Source of the DNA: Methanobacteriota archaeon
GTDB lineage: Archaea; Thermoplasmatota; Poseidoniia; Poseidoniales; Thalassarchaeaceae
DNA: 14,822 nucleotides
Assembly: GCA_002683155.1 (NCBI GenBank)
Contig: NYST01000048.1
Location: forward strand, 1-14,822
Reading direction: 5' to 3'
The notes beneath the pieces are model-generated. The model saw only the letters and a program-made list of their open reading frames with translations. It was not told the origin of the DNA and did not search any database. Positions 1-6,757 of this stretch are shown piece by piece; the first letter of the stretch is position 1, and each line of letters opens with the position of its first letter. Made by a program: the position numbers and the translations under genes.

Positions 1-3
1 ACT

Positions 4-90
4 GCGGCAGTCGCATAGCCTGGCCATTGCGCTGGATTGCTAATCCAGTGGTGTTTCACCTCGGGAGTTCGAATCTCCCCTGCCGCGCCA
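4..90 (+). tRNA. tRNA-Ser (anticodon GCT), CCA encoded
   Basis: Serine tRNA reading AGC/AGU codons. The acceptor stem GCGGCAG (4-10) pairs with CTGCCGC (80-86), followed by discriminator G87 and an encoded CCA (88-90). The anticodon stem CTGGA/TCCAG (32-36, 44-48) encloses TTGCTAA, giving anticodon GCT at 39-41. A long variable arm, GGTG-TTT-CACC (50-60), marks a class II tRNA and fits serine, as does the G discriminator. The T arm is GGGAG-TTCGAAT-CTCCC (63-79). No intron is visible. Its promoter would lie upstream of the window. Confidence 0.96.
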
Positions 91-135
91 TCAAAAGAAG
101 GGAGGATTCATCCACCTGAATGCATTCAGTCGCAC

Positions 136-1011
136 GTGGTAGACACGTCTAACATCCTTGGTGCGGGGGCGATCATATCCTCTCTTTTTCTAGCAATGGT
201 GCTATTATGGGCCTTATTTAGGCACCTAAGGCTCAGGCCCTCTAACGATAGATCATGGGTGAATGACAATGAGAGATTGGCTACTGCAGAATTCAATGAT
301 GATGAGGTGATCATCCGAAATGTCAGAGATTTCGAATGGAGAAGCGGAAGGGATTTCGACGAAAGATGGATAGATATGAAAATTAAATTGGGCGATGTTG
401 CTAAGATCTGGTTCGTCCTAGAGTACTTCGACCCGTCTAGGAGGCAAATGGCCCATACGATAATGAGTTTCGAAATGAGTGATGGCACTAGACTGGCCTG
501 TTCGATAGAGGTCAGGAGGGAAAGAGGGGAGAAGTACCACCCCATAAGGGGCCTATTCAGACAATATGAGTTGATTTACGTCTGGGCCACGGAGAGGGAC
601 GTGATAGGAGTAAGGACTCGTTGCAGAAAAAAATCGGTCACTCACCTTTTCGAAGCGGTCGTACTTGGCCCAGGCAATGAGAGAAGAATGCTGGAGTCAT
701 ATCTAAACAGGACCAATAAACTCAGCAAGAGTCCAGAGTGGTACAATACAATCACCAACACCTGTACTACTAACATAGTCAGGCACGTCAATGAAGTCTA
801 CCCCGGAAGGGTCCCTCGAGCAGTGTCAGTTCTCCTGCCGGGTCTAAGTCCCAAGTTACTTCAGAGGAATAATTTGGTGAAGATCCAAGGTACAATGGAA
901 GATACGCTTAGAAACAGCATTATCGATGAGAAGGCAAAATCTTGGGATGGAGTGGCTGATTTCGGCGAATGCATCAGGGAGCAAGGCGGAGGGGAGCATT
1001 CAACTGAATGA
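136..1011 (+). CDS. Membrane-anchored DUF4105 (Lnb N-terminal-like) family protein
   Basis: About 291 residues from a GTG at 136. A longer reading from 37 would run through the tRNA and is rejected. One transmembrane segment lies at about residues 7-28, followed by a basic stretch (RHLRLRP). The rest matches my recollection of DUF4105, the domain at the N-terminus of bacterial Lnb-type proteins, a papain/NlpC-like thiol fold: an AHTIMSF block around H107, a SIEVRRERGE block, YELIYVWATERD, and EWYNTITNTCTTNI with the likely nucleophile C210. The exact substrate is unknown; protease, amidase or acyltransferase are all possible. The basic flank after the helix would put the domain in the cytoplasm by the positive-inside rule, unlike periplasmic bacterial relatives. 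The start is uncertain because no good ribosome binding site precedes it. aroA follows after 15 nt, suggesting co-transcription. Confidence 0.72.
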   Translation: MVDTSNILGAGAIISSLFLAMVLLWALFRHLRLRPSNDRSWVNDNERLATAEFNDDEVIIRNVRDFEWRSGRDFDERWIDMKIKLGDVAKIWFVLEYFDPSRRQMAHTIMSFEMSDGTRLACSIEVRRERGEKYHPIRGLFRQYELIYVWATERDVIGVRTRCRKKSVTHLFEAVVLGPGNERRMLESYLNRTNKLSKSPEWYNTITNTCTTNIVRHVNEVYPGRVPRAVSVLLPGLSPKLLQRNNLVKIQGTMEDTLRNSIIDEKAKSWDGVADFGECIREQGGGEHSTE

Positions 1012-1026
1012 CTCTGATGCGGTTTT

Positions 1027-2220
1027 GTGCCAATCATCCATCCGCTCGAAGACCCTGATAGTGTTCGATGGTTCCTGCCGCCCTCCAAGAGCCACATGAT
1101 TAGGTGGATTGCACTTGCTTCCCAATCTGATTCAATGACGAGCTTGGTTTTCCAAGGAACCCCTGGAAGAGATATCGAATCGATGGCCATCTGCATGGAG
1201 AAAATGGGGGTTTTGATAGAAAGAGGGAATCAAAGATGGAGGATTTTTGGAAGCAGAAATGGCCTTTTTTTACCCGAATCGACACTTGATTGTGGAAACT
1301 CGGGCACTACAGCAAATTTCATCTCCGCGATTGCAGCGTGTTTAGATGGGCCGGTGGAAATTGATGGCGATAGAACTCTGAGGAATAGAGACCTATCGCC
1401 TATGTCTTCATGTCTAAGAGAACTAGGGTGCGATGTCTCTTCGGATAGCCTCCCTTATACTGTTTCTGGGCCGATTAACAAAGACTTCTCCAGTATAGAT
1501 GAGTCATTGTCGAGCCAGACTCTTTCGGGGATGATTATGGCGTCTCCAGGGTTCCCAATAGAAGTGAAAATTTCACTTAATGGTGAAGCAGTTAGTCGAT
1601 GGTACCGAGACCTGACAATAGAAACTAGTAGCCTGAGTGGTTGGACGGGTGACTGCCGTGACGTGGTTATCCTATCCACATGGCCTGTTTCAACTCCGGA
1701 AGTTGTCGAAATTCCCGAGGAGGAGAGCCTGTTGCCTGTCTCACTACTCTTTGACAAACTCCATGGGACGGAAAGCTTGGATTACAGTAAATTCGAAGAC
1801 ACGTTAGTCGCAGAAACCATCGATAAGGCAATTTCTAGCCATCATGAAAAGATTAGCTTACGAGACACTAGTGATTTGATTTCCCCATTGGCGGCATTGA
1901 TGGCAATGAGTAGTGGCGGGGAAATTGTAGATGCCAAGCATGTGCGTGGGAAGGAGTCGAATAGGATAATTTCTACGATAAGGATGCTATCCTCATTTGG
2001 TATTGAAGTGGAAGAAAGAAAGGATGGTTTGTCAATTTCCGGGGGGCAATATCCGAGAGCCCCCTCAGAGATCGTTTTTTGTGAAGATGACCACAGGTTA
2101 GCAATGACGGCTTTAGTTCTGGCCACCAAAGTTGGAGCGGAATTGTCCGGTCATGAAATCTGTGATGTGAGCCATCCGGGTTTCTTCGAGATGATAATGT
2201 CAAAATCTGTAGGCGCGTGA
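1027..2220 (+). CDS. aroA: 3-phosphoshikimate 1-carboxyvinyltransferase (EPSP synthase)
   Basis: Transfers the enolpyruvyl group of PEP to shikimate-3-phosphate, the sixth step of the shikimate pathway, in the cytoplasm. The 397-residue length suits the two-domain family. Visible motifs in order: PPSKSHMIR (residues 18-26, substrate-binding K21, S22, R26), CGNSGTT (89-95, the PEP-site loop), GDRTLRNR (114-121), SSQTLSG, RDTSDLISPLAAL (the region of the catalytic Asp), RGKESNR, EDDHRLAM, and a C-terminal SHPGFFEM. The GNSGTT motif is followed by ANF, where many family members have an Arg two residues on, and LRNR is followed by Asp where Pro is usual. The core residues otherwise look intact. 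The start is GTG, 15 nt after the DUF4105 gene, and the next gene starts 4 nt after its stop, so the three probably form an operon. Confidence 0.93.
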   Translation: MPIIHPLEDPDSVRWFLPPSKSHMIRWIALASQSDSMTSLVFQGTPGRDIESMAICMEKMGVLIERGNQRWRIFGSRNGLFLPESTLDCGNSGTTANFISAIAACLDGPVEIDGDRTLRNRDLSPMSSCLRELGCDVSSDSLPYTVSGPINKDFSSIDESLSSQTLSGMIMASPGFPIEVKISLNGEAVSRWYRDLTIETSSLSGWTGDCRDVVILSTWPVSTPEVVEIPEEESLLPVSLLFDKLHGTESLDYSKFEDTLVAETIDKAISSHHEKISLRDTSDLISPLAALMAMSSGGEIVDAKHVRGKESNRIISTIRMLSSFGIEVEERKDGLSISGGQYPRAPSEIVFCEDDHRLAMTALVLATKVGAELSGHEICDVSHPGFFEMIMSKSVGA

Positions 2221-2224
2221 CATT

Positions 2225-3190
2225 TTGTCGGTTAGTTATTGGAAGAAGAATTTCGGCATACATTTGCTTCTTGTCCTAGTAGCAGTAATTTGGGGATCTA
2301 CTTGGGCGGCTGGAAGATTCCTCAGTTATGGATTAGACGAGGATAGTCCGGCAACGCTAAGTCCGGCAACTTCTGCTTGGCTGAGATACGCATTCGCGGT
2401 TTCGTTATTCTTTGTCTGGTCATTTTCAAGCAGGGGCGAGCGGAGTTTCCGATTTCTGCCCCCTGATCGTGAGTCTTTGTTATTCTCAATTTGGCTCGGA
2501 CTTCTTGGTACCATGGCCTACCAATTGCTATTCATGCATGGGATGAGTTGGACTGCGGCGGGAGATGCATCGCTAATTATACCAATGAATCCGGTATTCA
2601 CCGTCCTTCTAGCGGTTCCGATGCTAGGACAGAAGATTTCAGCCAGAATGTCCCTTGGTCTGATGATTGGTATCTCTGGCGTGGCTGTCGTTGTGGGCTG
2701 GAGTCCAAACTCGGAAATCCCACTGGAACATAGGATTCTAGGAGATTTGATGATTCTGTTCGCTGCACTCTCCTGGGCAGCCACGAGCAATCTGACAAAG
2801 ATTATGCTTTCTTGGGAACGGGATTACTCGGCACTAGAAATTGTGGTCTGGTATTCTGTAACTGGTTGGGTTTTGCTTTCACCCTGGGTAATAGCGGAGA
2901 ATTGGGGCTCTGCCATTCCCGATCCAAGCACAGCGGAATGGTTGACAATTGCATATCTAGGAGTGGTGTCGACCGTTTTGTCATACGTGTTATTCGCAAA
3001 GGGAATCGAAGTTATTGGACCCACTGCTGCCTCTTCTTACGTTTTTCTTGTTCCTGTATTCGGCGTTCTTGGTGGGTGGTTACTTCTCGGCGAGGAGATT
3101 GGTGCTTCAATGATACTAGGGTTCGTCCTGATAGTAGTCGGAGTAACAGAAGTCCAGAGGGAAAGCGAGCGATTGTCGGATGTTTCCTGA
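2225..3190 (+). CDS. EamA/DMT-superfamily transporter (about 10 TM helices)
   Basis: An integral membrane protein of 321 residues with about ten hydrophobic helices arranged as two tandem EamA-type halves. The first half opens with LLLVLVAVIWGSTWAAGRF, where a WGSTW-like block is typical of the family. The second opens with a helix containing FAALSWAATSNLTK. The C-terminal half has the usual GPTAASSYVFLVPVFGVLGG, followed by a LGEEIGASMILGFVLI helix. Members of the drug/metabolite transporter superfamily export or import small metabolites or amino acids; the substrate cannot be told from sequence. The start is TTG at 2225, 4 nt after aroA, which implies translation from the same mRNA. An export role linked to aromatic compounds would be speculation. 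Confidence 0.88.
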   Translation: MSVSYWKKNFGIHLLLVLVAVIWGSTWAAGRFLSYGLDEDSPATLSPATSAWLRYAFAVSLFFVWSFSSRGERSFRFLPPDRESLLFSIWLGLLGTMAYQLLFMHGMSWTAAGDASLIIPMNPVFTVLLAVPMLGQKISARMSLGLMIGISGVAVVVGWSPNSEIPLEHRILGDLMILFAALSWAATSNLTKIMLSWERDYSALEIVVWYSVTGWVLLSPWVIAENWGSAIPDPSTAEWLTIAYLGVVSTVLSYVLFAKGIEVIGPTAASSYVFLVPVFGVLGGWLLLGEEIGASMILGFVLIVVGVTEVQRESERLSDVS

Positions 3191-3210
3191 TTGAGAATGC
3201 GGCCTCACCG

Positions 3211-3218
3211 TTAAATAC
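3211..3218 (+). promoter_or_regulatory. Putative TATA box for the L10e-hpt-dph2 operon
   Basis: TTAAATAC lies about 41 nt before the TTG start of the L10e gene in a short intergenic gap. A start site some 25 nt downstream would leave a leader just long enough for the GAGGTGA ribosome binding site at 3241. The BRE is not clear. Confidence 0.45.
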
Positions 3219-3240
3219 GGGGGGTCAGTGGCCGGCCAAC

Positions 3241-3247
3241 GAGGTGA
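3241..3247 (+). promoter_or_regulatory. Ribosome binding site deciding the TTG start of L10e
   Basis: GAGGTGA is complementary to the archaeal 16S 3' end and sits 4 nt before the TTG at 3252. This supports that non-ATG start, whose product begins MARKPAKMYR as expected for the family. Confidence 0.6.
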
Positions 3248-3251
3248 TTGA

Positions 3252-3791
3252 TTGGCACGCAAACCGGCAAAGATGTACAGGCAAATCAAGGGGCAGTCCT
3301 TCACTAGGAGAGAATACACCGGAGGAGTCCCGAATAACAGAATTCTGCGTTATCACATGGGGAATAGGAAGAAGGCTGAGACCGGAGGATTTCCAGTTGC
3401 AATTGAGTTGTATGCGGACAATGCCTGTCAAATCAGGGACTCGGCACTAGAGGCGGCTAGACAGGTTGCAAACTCCACAATCCGGGAAGACGCAGGGGCA
3501 ATGGGCTATGCCCTAAGGATGCATACGTACCCTCATCAGATCTTGAGAGAGAATAAGCAAGCGACCGGTGCTGGCGCTGACAGGGTTTCACAGGGAATGC
3601 GACTATCGTTTGGAAAGAACGTCGGAACCGCGGCAAGAGTTCAGAGGGGGCAGACCGTTATTTCGATTAAGACCGAAGCTGAGAGTTATACTGCGGCAAA
3701 GGACGCATTGAGAAAGGCGAGTTGCAAATTCCCTACGCCATGCACCATAAAGGTAGTTCAAGGCTCCGAGCATTTGAAGGGCCTAGTGTGA
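3252..3791 (+). CDS. rpl10e: Large-subunit ribosomal protein L10e (uL16 family)
   Basis: A structural protein of the 50S subunit near the peptidyl-transferase and tRNA binding site, 179 residues, the usual archaeal size. Family hallmarks run through the whole length: MARKPAKMYRQIKGQSFTRR at the N-terminus, IELYADNACQIRDSALEAAR, ALRMHTYPHQILRENKQATG, a GADRVSQGMRLSFGK loop and the C-terminal KFPTPCTIKV. It begins with TTG, supported by a well-placed GAGGTGA. It leads a three-gene set with hpt and dph2. Dph2 modifies elongation factor 2, so the set leans to translation, with purine salvage added. Confidence 0.96.
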   Translation: MARKPAKMYRQIKGQSFTRREYTGGVPNNRILRYHMGNRKKAETGGFPVAIELYADNACQIRDSALEAARQVANSTIREDAGAMGYALRMHTYPHQILRENKQATGAGADRVSQGMRLSFGKNVGTAARVQRGQTVISIKTEAESYTAAKDALRKASCKFPTPCTIKVVQGSEHLKGLV

Positions 3792-3803
3792 GGCCGTTGG
3801 ACC

Positions 3804-4382
3804 ATGTCCCAAACGGACCCGTTAAATGTATTACATGACTCTCTCAGAGGCGCCCCAATAATTTGGAAGGGCGAGTACCCTTACTTCATCCACCCAATAT
3901 CTGATGGAATACCTAGAATGGACGCGGAAGTTCTTCGCGCGACTAGGGACCTGATCGTCAGCATGGTTGATTGGTCACAAATTGACCTGATTGTCAGTGT
4001 TGAGGCAATGGGTCTGCCCCTTCTAGCATCAGTAGGGGAGGCCACTGGAAAGCCAACTGTAGTAATTAGGAAAAGATCGTACGGAATGGAGGGAGAGGTC
4101 AGAGTTGATGTTTCCACGGGATATTCTAGTTCGACGGCCTACATCAATGATATTTCACCGGGGGAGAGGATACTGATAGTTGATGATGTGATTTCGACCG
4201 GTGGTACATTAGAGCCGATACTCGAATCGCTAGAAGGCATGGGAGCAGTTCTACAAGACGTGATCGTGGCGATAGAGAAGGGGAATGGGAGAGAGAGGCT
4301 ATCGGCAGAGAGGCCCGAATGGCCAATAAGAACCCTAGCTAGGATAGACATAGTTGACGGGAAAGTGGAGATCGTTAGTTAG
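3804..4382 (+). CDS. hpt: Archaeal hypoxanthine/guanine phosphoribosyltransferase
   Basis: Purine salvage: joins hypoxanthine or guanine to PRPP to give IMP or GMP. The 192 residues match the archaeal Hpt-type family, not bacterial Hpt: an N-terminal GAPIIWKGEYPYFIHPISDG block, VSVEAMGLPL, VVIRKRSYGMEGEV, and the PRPP-binding loop ILIVDDVISTGGT at about 123-135 with the paired acidic residues. The family is related to adenine phosphoribosyltransferases, so substrate preference (hypoxanthine, guanine or adenine) rests on overall similarity only. The ATG at 3804 lies 12 nt after L10e, with GTGAGG overlapping the end of that gene as a probable ribosome binding site. dph2 starts 10 nt after its stop. 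Confidence 0.88.
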   Translation: MSQTDPLNVLHDSLRGAPIIWKGEYPYFIHPISDGIPRMDAEVLRATRDLIVSMVDWSQIDLIVSVEAMGLPLLASVGEATGKPTVVIRKRSYGMEGEVRVDVSTGYSSSTAYINDISPGERILIVDDVISTGGTLEPILESLEGMGAVLQDVIVAIEKGNGRERLSAERPEWPIRTLARIDIVDGKVEIVS

Positions 4383-4392
4383 GGGTGAGGAG
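4382..4392 (+). promoter_or_regulatory. Ribosome binding site deciding the dph2 start
   Basis: A GGGGTGAGGAG stretch immediately precedes the ATG at 4393. It begins at the last base of the hpt stop codon. It favours this start over a frame extension back to 4354 inside hpt. Confidence 0.55.
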
Positions 4393-5502
4393 ATGGATCT
4401 GAATAGGCATGAGTTCGAGCTTGATGACCTAATTGAGAGGATAAAAGACAACGACAATCGACTGGTTGCACTTCAGGTTCCCGAGGGACTGAAGATGCAG
4501 GCTTTGGAGATGATGGATGCAATTGAAGAAGATACCTCTGCAAGAATTATTCTAGCTGCTGATCCCTGTTACGGTGCTTGCGACCTTGTTCATGACAAGA
4601 TGCAGAGGATGGGGGTGGAGTTGGTCGCCCACATGGGGCACTCGCAAATGAATATCGATTCGGGCATGCCTACTGAATTCATCAACGTGACTTATGACGG
4701 GGATCCGGCAATTGACCCTGTCCTTCCGATTCTATCTTCGCATCGGGAAATTGCGCAGAGGCGTCTTTCGGAGTCATCGAATGATGGAGATTTGAGTGAG
4801 GAAGAGGCTCAAGAGAGGTTCATGGATGCAGTAGGTAGAATATCCCCTCTGAAGGGGGCTAAGTTGGGGCTAGTTGGCAGCATACAGCACCTCCATCTAA
4901 TCTTCGATTACAAAGAACGGCTGGAATCTGCAGGTTTTGAAGTCGAGGTCCCGGTTGGCGGTGCGAGACTATCATTCCCTGGGCAGGTCCTGGGTTGCAA
5001 TTATTCAGGAGATAGTGATGAAATTGGGCACTATCTTTTCCTAGGAAGCGGAGATTTCCACCCTATTGGTTTGGTCCTTCACACTGGGAAACCGTTGGCG
5101 ATGCTGGACCCGTACACTGGAGGTGCCGAGGAAATGTCATTCCAGAGGATAGAGGGGATACTGAGGCAGCGTTTCGGGCTGATCATGTCTTGCGATGAAG
5201 CAAAGACCTTTGGAATCCTAATTGGTGAAAAACCGGGCCAGATGAGAAGGAATCTGGCCCTGAGGATGAAGAGGAAGCTGGAAAAGCATGGCAAGAAGGG
5301 TTACTTGCTAGCTTTGGAGCATGTTGGTCCTGATTTAATCGACTTCTATCCAGTGGACGCGTTTGTCAATACTGCATGCCCCAGAATAGCGATTGACGAC
5401 TCGGTTAGATACGCAAAGCCACTGCTAACTCCATTCGAGCTTGAAGTTGTTCTTGGCGAAAAGAAATGGGAAACAGGATACAAGTTCGACGAGATTCCCT
5501 GA
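4393..5502 (+). CDS. dph2: Diphthamide synthase subunit Dph2 (2-(3-amino-3-carboxypropyl)histidine synthase)
   Basis: Catalyses the first step of diphthamide synthesis on EF2: a [4Fe-4S] cluster cleaves S-adenosylmethionine and the 3-amino-3-carboxypropyl group is attached to a histidine. From ATG 4393 the protein is 369 residues. Three cysteines, one per domain, fit the cluster ligands: C59 in ADPCYGACD, C202 in GQVLGCNYS and C329 in FVNTACPRIAIDD. In the Pyrococcus horikoshii enzyme the ligands are C59, C163 and C287, so the first interval is about 40 residues longer here. The extra length is likely the charged stretch at about residues 117-155 (many Ser, Asp, Glu, Arg). Other hallmarks are VALQVPEGLKMQ near the N-terminus and IGLVLHTGKP. 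It is the last gene of the L10e operon. Confidence 0.93.
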   Translation: MDLNRHEFELDDLIERIKDNDNRLVALQVPEGLKMQALEMMDAIEEDTSARIILAADPCYGACDLVHDKMQRMGVELVAHMGHSQMNIDSGMPTEFINVTYDGDPAIDPVLPILSSHREIAQRRLSESSNDGDLSEEEAQERFMDAVGRISPLKGAKLGLVGSIQHLHLIFDYKERLESAGFEVEVPVGGARLSFPGQVLGCNYSGDSDEIGHYLFLGSGDFHPIGLVLHTGKPLAMLDPYTGGAEEMSFQRIEGILRQRFGLIMSCDEAKTFGILIGEKPGQMRRNLALRMKRKLEKHGKKGYLLALEHVGPDLIDFYPVDAFVNTACPRIAIDDSVRYAKPLLTPFELEVVLGEKKWETGYKFDEIP

Positions 5503-5534
5503 GGCCCTCTAGTTTGTAGCCTGTCTGCTACTAT

Positions 5535-5566
5535 AGTCGCAAATAATTCAATTCAAATAGGCGACT
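5535..5566. terminator. Inverted repeat between convergent genes, possible shared terminator
   Basis: AGTCGC (5535-5540) and GCGACT (5561-5566) form a perfect 6-bp stem around a 20-nt A/T-rich loop. It lies between the end of dph2 and the end of the minus-strand gene at 5577. No strong T tract follows on either strand, so the function is only suggested by position. Confidence 0.3.
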
Positions 5567-5576
5567 GAGTGGAAGA

Positions 5577-5876
5577 TTACTCTTCTTCGTCATCGTCATC
5601 GTCACCCAAGAGGGCTTCCCAATCGAGATCATCCTCAGCAGACATGAAGTAAAGTGCCCCCATTGCTACTGCTAGTAAAAATCCGACAATGTCTTGTGTA
5701 CTAAATCCAGTGTCTGGCCTCATTGCATCCATATCACCAAGTCCAATCAAGTCGATTAGGAACAGTTTTTCGTCACCGCCACCCAATAATCCCGCCATGT
5801 TAACAATTACGAAGATTAGGATCGCAGCCGCTCCAATCAAAAGTCCCATTCTTGTTGTGTCGTTTAGTTCTACCAT
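5577..5876 (-). CDS. Small two-helix membrane protein with acidic tail, unknown function
   Basis: I do not recognise a family. The product has 99 residues. Two hydrophobic helices lie at about 10-32 (GLLIGAAAILIFVIVNMAGL) and 60-80 (DIVGFLLAVAMGALYFM). Between them is a 27-residue loop with several Asp/Glu. The tail ends in eight consecutive acidic residues after DLDWEALLG. Both ends and the loop are acid-rich, giving few positive charges to set topology. It is the last of four same-strand genes, 81 nt after the coiled-coil gene, with its own TATA-like element, so it may be transcribed separately. The acidic C-terminus resembles the EEEE end of the multi-spanning protein three genes upstream. 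It could be a membrane anchor or small partner of the neighbouring proteins; that is inference from position. Confidence 0.75.
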   Translation of the reverse strand: MVELNDTTRMGLLIGAAAILIFVIVNMAGLLGGGDEKLFLIDLIGLGDMDAMRPDTGFSTQDIVGFLLAVAMGALYFMSAEDDLDWEALLGDDDDDEEE

Positions 5877-5908
5877 AGTAATTCCTAGCCATCCCTAGAA
5901 GCATCGAG

Positions 5909-5916
5909 TTATTAAT
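5909..5916 (-). promoter_or_regulatory. Putative TATA box for the small membrane protein gene
   Basis: On the minus strand this reads ATTAATAA. It begins about 40 nt before the ATG whose first base is 5876, so a start site about 25 nt on would give a leader of roughly 10 nt or less. Confidence 0.35.
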
Positions 5917-5957
5917 GTGAATGGTGAGTTAACATACGAAAATTAGCCTATTATTTG

Positions 5958-6659
5958 CTATTTGGAGTCCTGGGCATCAGAGCCGGCGCTGAAATTTAGA
6001 ATCCCGTCATCCATCAAATCGGCCAGAATGTCTTCCATACTCCTGCCAGTCTTTTCAGCAATTGCTTGACTTTGAATTCTATCTGCGTGTTCCCTGGCGG
6101 TTTTTGCCTTTCCGGCATCTCCAGAATGGTTCCTCGCGTCCAAAACAGATGCCAAGCCTCTCCAATTTTCTGGATTCTCGGCTTCACTCGATGTTAGTTC
6201 CTTCCATATCTCGAGAGCACTGTCAAAGTCCCCTTCTGCAACAAAGCGATTTGCTCTCTCAATTTTCTGATCGCTGCCCTCCGAGCTTGATGCTTGCTTT
6301 AGCAACGCATCGAGTTCATCATCCCCTCCTAATGTGTCTTCACTCGTGGTTTCTTCTTTCGATTCAGATGGCGACTCTTCGGCATCGTCGACATCTTCGA
6401 AATCATCGAGGTCATCGAAATCATCGAGGTCATCGAGGTCATCGAAATCTGGCAAGTCATCGAGTTCGTCTTCAGCCTCCTTGATTTTCCCATCTGCATC
6501 CTTGGCCTTCTTCTCGGCCTCCTTGGCCTTCTTCTCGGCCTCCTTGGCCTTCTTCTCGGCCTCCTTTACCTTCTTCTCGGCCTCCTTGATTTTCTTTTCT
6601 GCATCCTTGGCCTTCTGTGCCAAGCGAAATGCAACATGTTCCGGGATCTTCTTTGCCAT
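5958..6659 (-). CDS. Lys/Glu/Ala heptad coiled-coil protein with acidic tract and C-terminal helical (TPR-like) module
   Basis: Unknown family, 233 residues from the ATG at 6659. The frame stays open back to 6788, but MAKKIPEHVAFRLAQ with a TATA-like element just upstream is the better start. Parts in order: a short head (1-15). Seven heptads at about 18-66 of the type KEAEKKA, with Ala at the two core positions, suggesting a thin coiled coil or single helix. A strongly acidic stretch (67-93) follows, built from DDL/DDF triplets, then a Ser/Glu-rich linker. Next comes a helical module (about 134-195) containing G143-D-x3-A-L-x2-W-K and W166, and a final amphipathic segment EDILADLMDD. The module recurs in the next two upstream genes. 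No signal peptide or membrane helix is present, so a cytoplasmic scaffold or adaptor is my guess. Confidence 0.8.
   Translation of the reverse strand: MAKKIPEHVAFRLAQKAKDAEKKIKEAEKKVKEAEKKAKEAEKKAKEAEKKAKDADGKIKEAEDELDDLPDFDDLDDLDDFDDLDDFEDVDDAEESPSESKEETTSEDTLGGDDELDALLKQASSSEGSDQKIERANRFVAEGDFDSALEIWKELTSSEAENPENWRGLASVLDARNHSGDAGKAKTAREHADRIQSQAIAEKTGRSMEDILADLMDDGILNFSAGSDAQDSK
6394..6447 (-). repeat. In-frame 9-bp tandem repeat coding for the acidic tract
   Basis: Six tandem 9-bp units. On the plus strand they read TCATCGAGG or TCATCGAAA, with a variant first unit. They encode DDL, DDF and FED triplets in the preceding coiled-coil gene. The array is in frame, so slippage would change tract length without a frameshift. 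Confidence 0.85.
6480..6605 (-). repeat. In-frame 21-bp tandem repeat coding for Lys/Glu/Ala heptads
   Basis: Six 21-bp units. The three at 6501-6521, 6522-6542 and 6543-6563 are identical (plus strand begins CTTGGCCTTCTTCTCGGCC). The unit at 6564 has two changes and the outer ones are more diverged. Each unit encodes one heptad. Identical DNA in the centre points to recent unit duplication or gene conversion. Confidence 0.9.
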
Positions 6660-6693
6660 GAAATCTACCGTTACTCCGGAAGTGCAAATTGCA

Positions 6694-6701
6694 TTTAATT
6701 G
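6694..6701 (-). promoter_or_regulatory. Putative TATA box for the coiled-coil gene
   Basis: The minus strand reads CAATTAAATG across this stretch. It begins about 42 nt upstream of the ATG at 6659, consistent with a short leader and with separate transcription of this gene from the one before it. Confidence 0.35.
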
Positions 6702-6733
6702 TGGTCCAGAAGAATTTTCATGCACGAAGAGGG

Positions 6734-6739
6734 AAAAAA
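6734..6739 (-). terminator. Oligo-T tract after the duplicated-unit gene
   Basis: Six T residues on the minus strand, within TATTTTTTCC, begin about 19 nt after the stop codon at 6758. Archaeal transcription commonly ends at such tracts. No stem is evident. Confidence 0.3.
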
Positions 6740-6757
6740 TACGCTTTTTCTTACAAA

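Noticed and set aside
37..135. N-terminal extension of the DUF4105 frame back to an ATG at 37
   Set aside because: It lies inside the tRNA-Ser gene, and the added residues have no family similarity.
2812..3450. Open frame of 212 codons across the EamA/L10e junction
   Set aside because: It is out of frame with two well-supported genes and has a Ser/Arg/Cys-rich shadow composition.
6480..6605. Regular 21-bp repeats as a CRISPR array or TolA homolog
   Set aside because: There are no spacers, the units are contiguous and in frame. The TolA-like KEAEKKA composition is compositional, without TolA's membrane anchor or C-terminal domain.
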